NCBI GenBank assembly: GCA_029556545.1
Contig: JAKQEQ010000043.1
Coordinates: 1-9,696, forward strand
Source of the DNA: Candidatus Hydrogenedentota bacterium
GTDB lineage: Bacteria > Hydrogenedentota > Hydrogenedentia > Hydrogenedentales > JAGMZX01
Direction: 5' to 3'
Length of the DNA: 9,696 nucleotides
Part shown: positions 8,585-9,696 of the stretch, piece after piece
How positions within the stretch are numbered: position 1 is the first letter of the stretch
How the letters are laid out: every line of letters begins with the position of its first letter
Notes under the pieces: generated by a model
What the model saw: only the letters and a program-made list of their open reading frames with translations
Databases searched by the model: none
What the model was told of the DNA's origin: nothing
Program-made: the position numbers and the translations under genes

Positions 8585-8701
8585 CACACTCGTTTCACCA
8601 ACCGAGGCCAGGGACAGATCGCCCCACGGACTCTCTTAACCGGACGACGCGCCGCCCTTCTTATTCACCCGATGTGCTGTCCGCGGCGAGGTGCGCGCCG
8701 C

Positions 8702-9529
8702 TCATGCGATCAACGTCTTGAGATACCGGATGCTCCGCTCAGCCTCTTCGACCGTGCCGCACTCGACGCTCATCACGATGTCGCGCGGGCAGTCCCGCAG
8801 CACGCGCACGACCTCCGGCCAGTCGATAACGCCCTCGCCGCAGGCGCAGCCGACAGCCGTGCCGGTGACCTTGCCGCGCTCCGCCGCGGCCTGAGCGCGC
8901 GGAATCTCCTTCGCGTGCAGGTGCACCAAGCGGTCATTGACCCGTTCGAGCCACTCAATCGGGTCATGGCCGCACAGATAGCTGTTGCCCGTGTCGAAAT
9001 TGATGCCGATCGCCGGAGAATCGACGAGCTTGTAGATGCGGTCAAGCCCGTCCGGGTGCTTACTATACTGCTGATGCGGCTCCAGGCCGATCAGGATGCC
9101 CCGCCGCTCCGCGACCTGCGACGCTTCCTTGAGCACATACCGCATCAGCACGTGGTCCTCCTCCTCGCTGGTCCACGCGGGCTTCGGACCTTCATCCGTG
9201 TTGATGACCGGCGCACCGCACTCCGCCGCGAAGCGCACCGCCTGCTTCAGGTACTCCGTGCTGATCTCCGGCTTGCAAAGCGGGCAATGCGCGGACAGGC
9301 CGGACAAATTGATCCCCGCGTCGTCGCACGCCTTCTTCAGCCGGTACGGATCGTCGAGCATGGACACGCTGTGGAAGTATCCCGCCTCGCTGAGCAGTTC
9401 CCGGCCCAAGTGGACCATGGGCTCGACGTACTCATACCCGAACTCGGCGGCCTTCTGGACCCCCCACTCGAACGACTTGTCCGCGTGGCGGACGAATTCC
9501 ATGTTCACGCCTATGGCAATCTTCCCCAT
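8702..9529 (-). CDS. Sugar phosphate isomerase/epimerase-like TIM-barrel protein
   Basis: A 275-residue protein of the xylose-isomerase-like TIM-barrel superfamily (AP endonuclease 2 / IolE / tagatose-3-epimerase fold). The four metal ligands of the epimerases appear in order: Glu150 in 'IGLEPH', Asp179 in 'INFDTGNS', His205 in 'HLHAKE', and Glu256 in 'SVECG', with spacing close to that of ketose 3-epimerases. A segment 'ERGKVTGTAVGCACGEGVID' (217-236) lies between the last two ligands and looks subfamily-specific. The frame opens further upstream, but I chose ATG 9529 because AGGAGG lies nine bases before it and the protein then begins 'MGKIAIGVNMEF' at the first barrel strand. No signal peptide, so cytoplasmic. 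It appears to be a single-gene unit with its own promoter. The substrate (a sugar, keto-sugar or inositol derivative) cannot be read from sequence. Confidence 0.9.
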   Translation of the reverse strand: MGKIAIGVNMEFVRHADKSFEWGVQKAAEFGYEYVEPMVHLGRELLSEAGYFHSVSMLDDPYRLKKACDDAGINLSGLSAHCPLCKPEISTEYLKQAVRFAAECGAPVINTDEGPKPAWTSEEEDHVLMRYVLKEASQVAERRGILIGLEPHQQYSKHPDGLDRIYKLVDSPAIGINFDTGNSYLCGHDPIEWLERVNDRLVHLHAKEIPRAQAAAERGKVTGTAVGCACGEGVIDWPEVVRVLRDCPRDIVMSVECGTVEEAERSIRYLKTLIA

Positions 9530-9568
9530 GACAAGAATCCTCCTCTCTCGCTGACCCGGTTCCATCAC

Positions 9569-9598
9569 ATACTAGCCCGACGCATCGGCCTGGGACAA
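9569..9598 (-). promoter_or_regulatory. Candidate promoter for the TIM-barrel epimerase gene
   Basis: On the minus strand, TTGTCC (9598-9593) and TAGTAT (9574-9569) are separated by 18 bp, with the predicted start near 9562 and a leader of about 33 bases containing the AGGAGG ribosome binding site. Both boxes are reasonable matches to sigma-70 consensus for a high-GC genome. Confidence 0.45.
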
Positions 9599-9696
9599 GC
9601 CGCGCCGCCGCCCTTTGCCGCCGCGGAGAGTCTCGCGATCTTCGCGGTTGGGTAGAGACCGATGGACTTCTTTGCCGGGACTGCTTGAAGTTGTTT
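9575..9696. other. Right-edge DNA without an identifiable gene
   Basis: On the minus strand one frame is open from the right edge to a TAG at 9572-9574 (about 40 codons, ending 'RGGKGRRRGLSQADASG'), and another is open as far as a TGA near 9565; both have the biased composition of GC-rich non-coding DNA and no family motif. It could be the tail of a gene lying beyond the window, or a dispersed non-coding segment. Confidence 0.4.

Noticed and set aside
8672-9655. A 327-codon plus-strand frame opposite the TIM-barrel gene
   Set aside because: The minus strand has the ribosome binding site, promoter-like boxes and four metal ligands; the plus frame is a shadow.

Overview
This is a high-GC bacterial window with short intergenic gaps and GTG starts. 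It comes from an organism with a Gram-negative outer membrane: it encodes CMP-Kdo synthetase, two kinases of the Kdo/WaaP lipopolysaccharide family and a Lys-Ser-less glycine-zipper lipoprotein with a clear lipobox. The mix resembles uncultivated lineages around the Planctomycetes/Hydrogenedentota/Sumerlaeota level, but no marker here fixes the phylum, so that placement is inference only.

Left edge (1-584). The first 88 bases encode, on the minus strand, the N-terminus of an IS5-type transposase that runs out of the window; a candidate insertion-sequence end lies near 130-151. Just beyond it is a short hicB antitoxin gene (+) without a recognisable hicA. The stretch from 412 to 584 has no convincing gene, but holds three tandem 9-bp units.

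585-2888. Two minus-strand genes form an operon: glgA (ADP-glucose glycogen synthase), followed directly by tsaE (tRNA t6A synthesis ATPase). A perfect TATAAT -10 box lies upstream of glgA. The 279-290 bp divergent region towards kdsB holds the glgA promoter, a possible kdsB promoter and a perfect 8-bp-stem hairpin in the kdsB leader.

2889-6228. A plus-strand operon: kdsB (CMP-Kdo synthetase), pyrG (CTP synthase, 3 bp downstream) and an unrecognised single-pass membrane protein gene whose likely start overlaps the pyrG stop. PyrG makes the CTP that KdsB uses to activate Kdo.

6233-8533. A minus-strand gene group convergent with the former (4 bp between stop codons). In transcription order: a glycine-zipper lipoprotein, a 95-aa two-helix membrane protein, a KdkA-like Kdo kinase and a second WaaP-family kinase overlapping it by ATGA. 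Together with kdsB/pyrG on the other side, this makes the middle of the window an envelope/Kdo neighbourhood.

8702-9696. A minus-strand sugar-phosphate isomerase/epimerase-like TIM-barrel gene with its four metal ligands intact, a strong ribosome binding site and a candidate promoter. Beyond it, the last ~120 bases hold no gene I can identify.

I found no CRISPR array, tRNA, rRNA, phage module or clearly new defence system. The most open items are the membrane protein behind pyrG, the tandem kinases with the two small envelope genes, the kdsB leader hairpin and the solitary hicB next to an insertion sequence.
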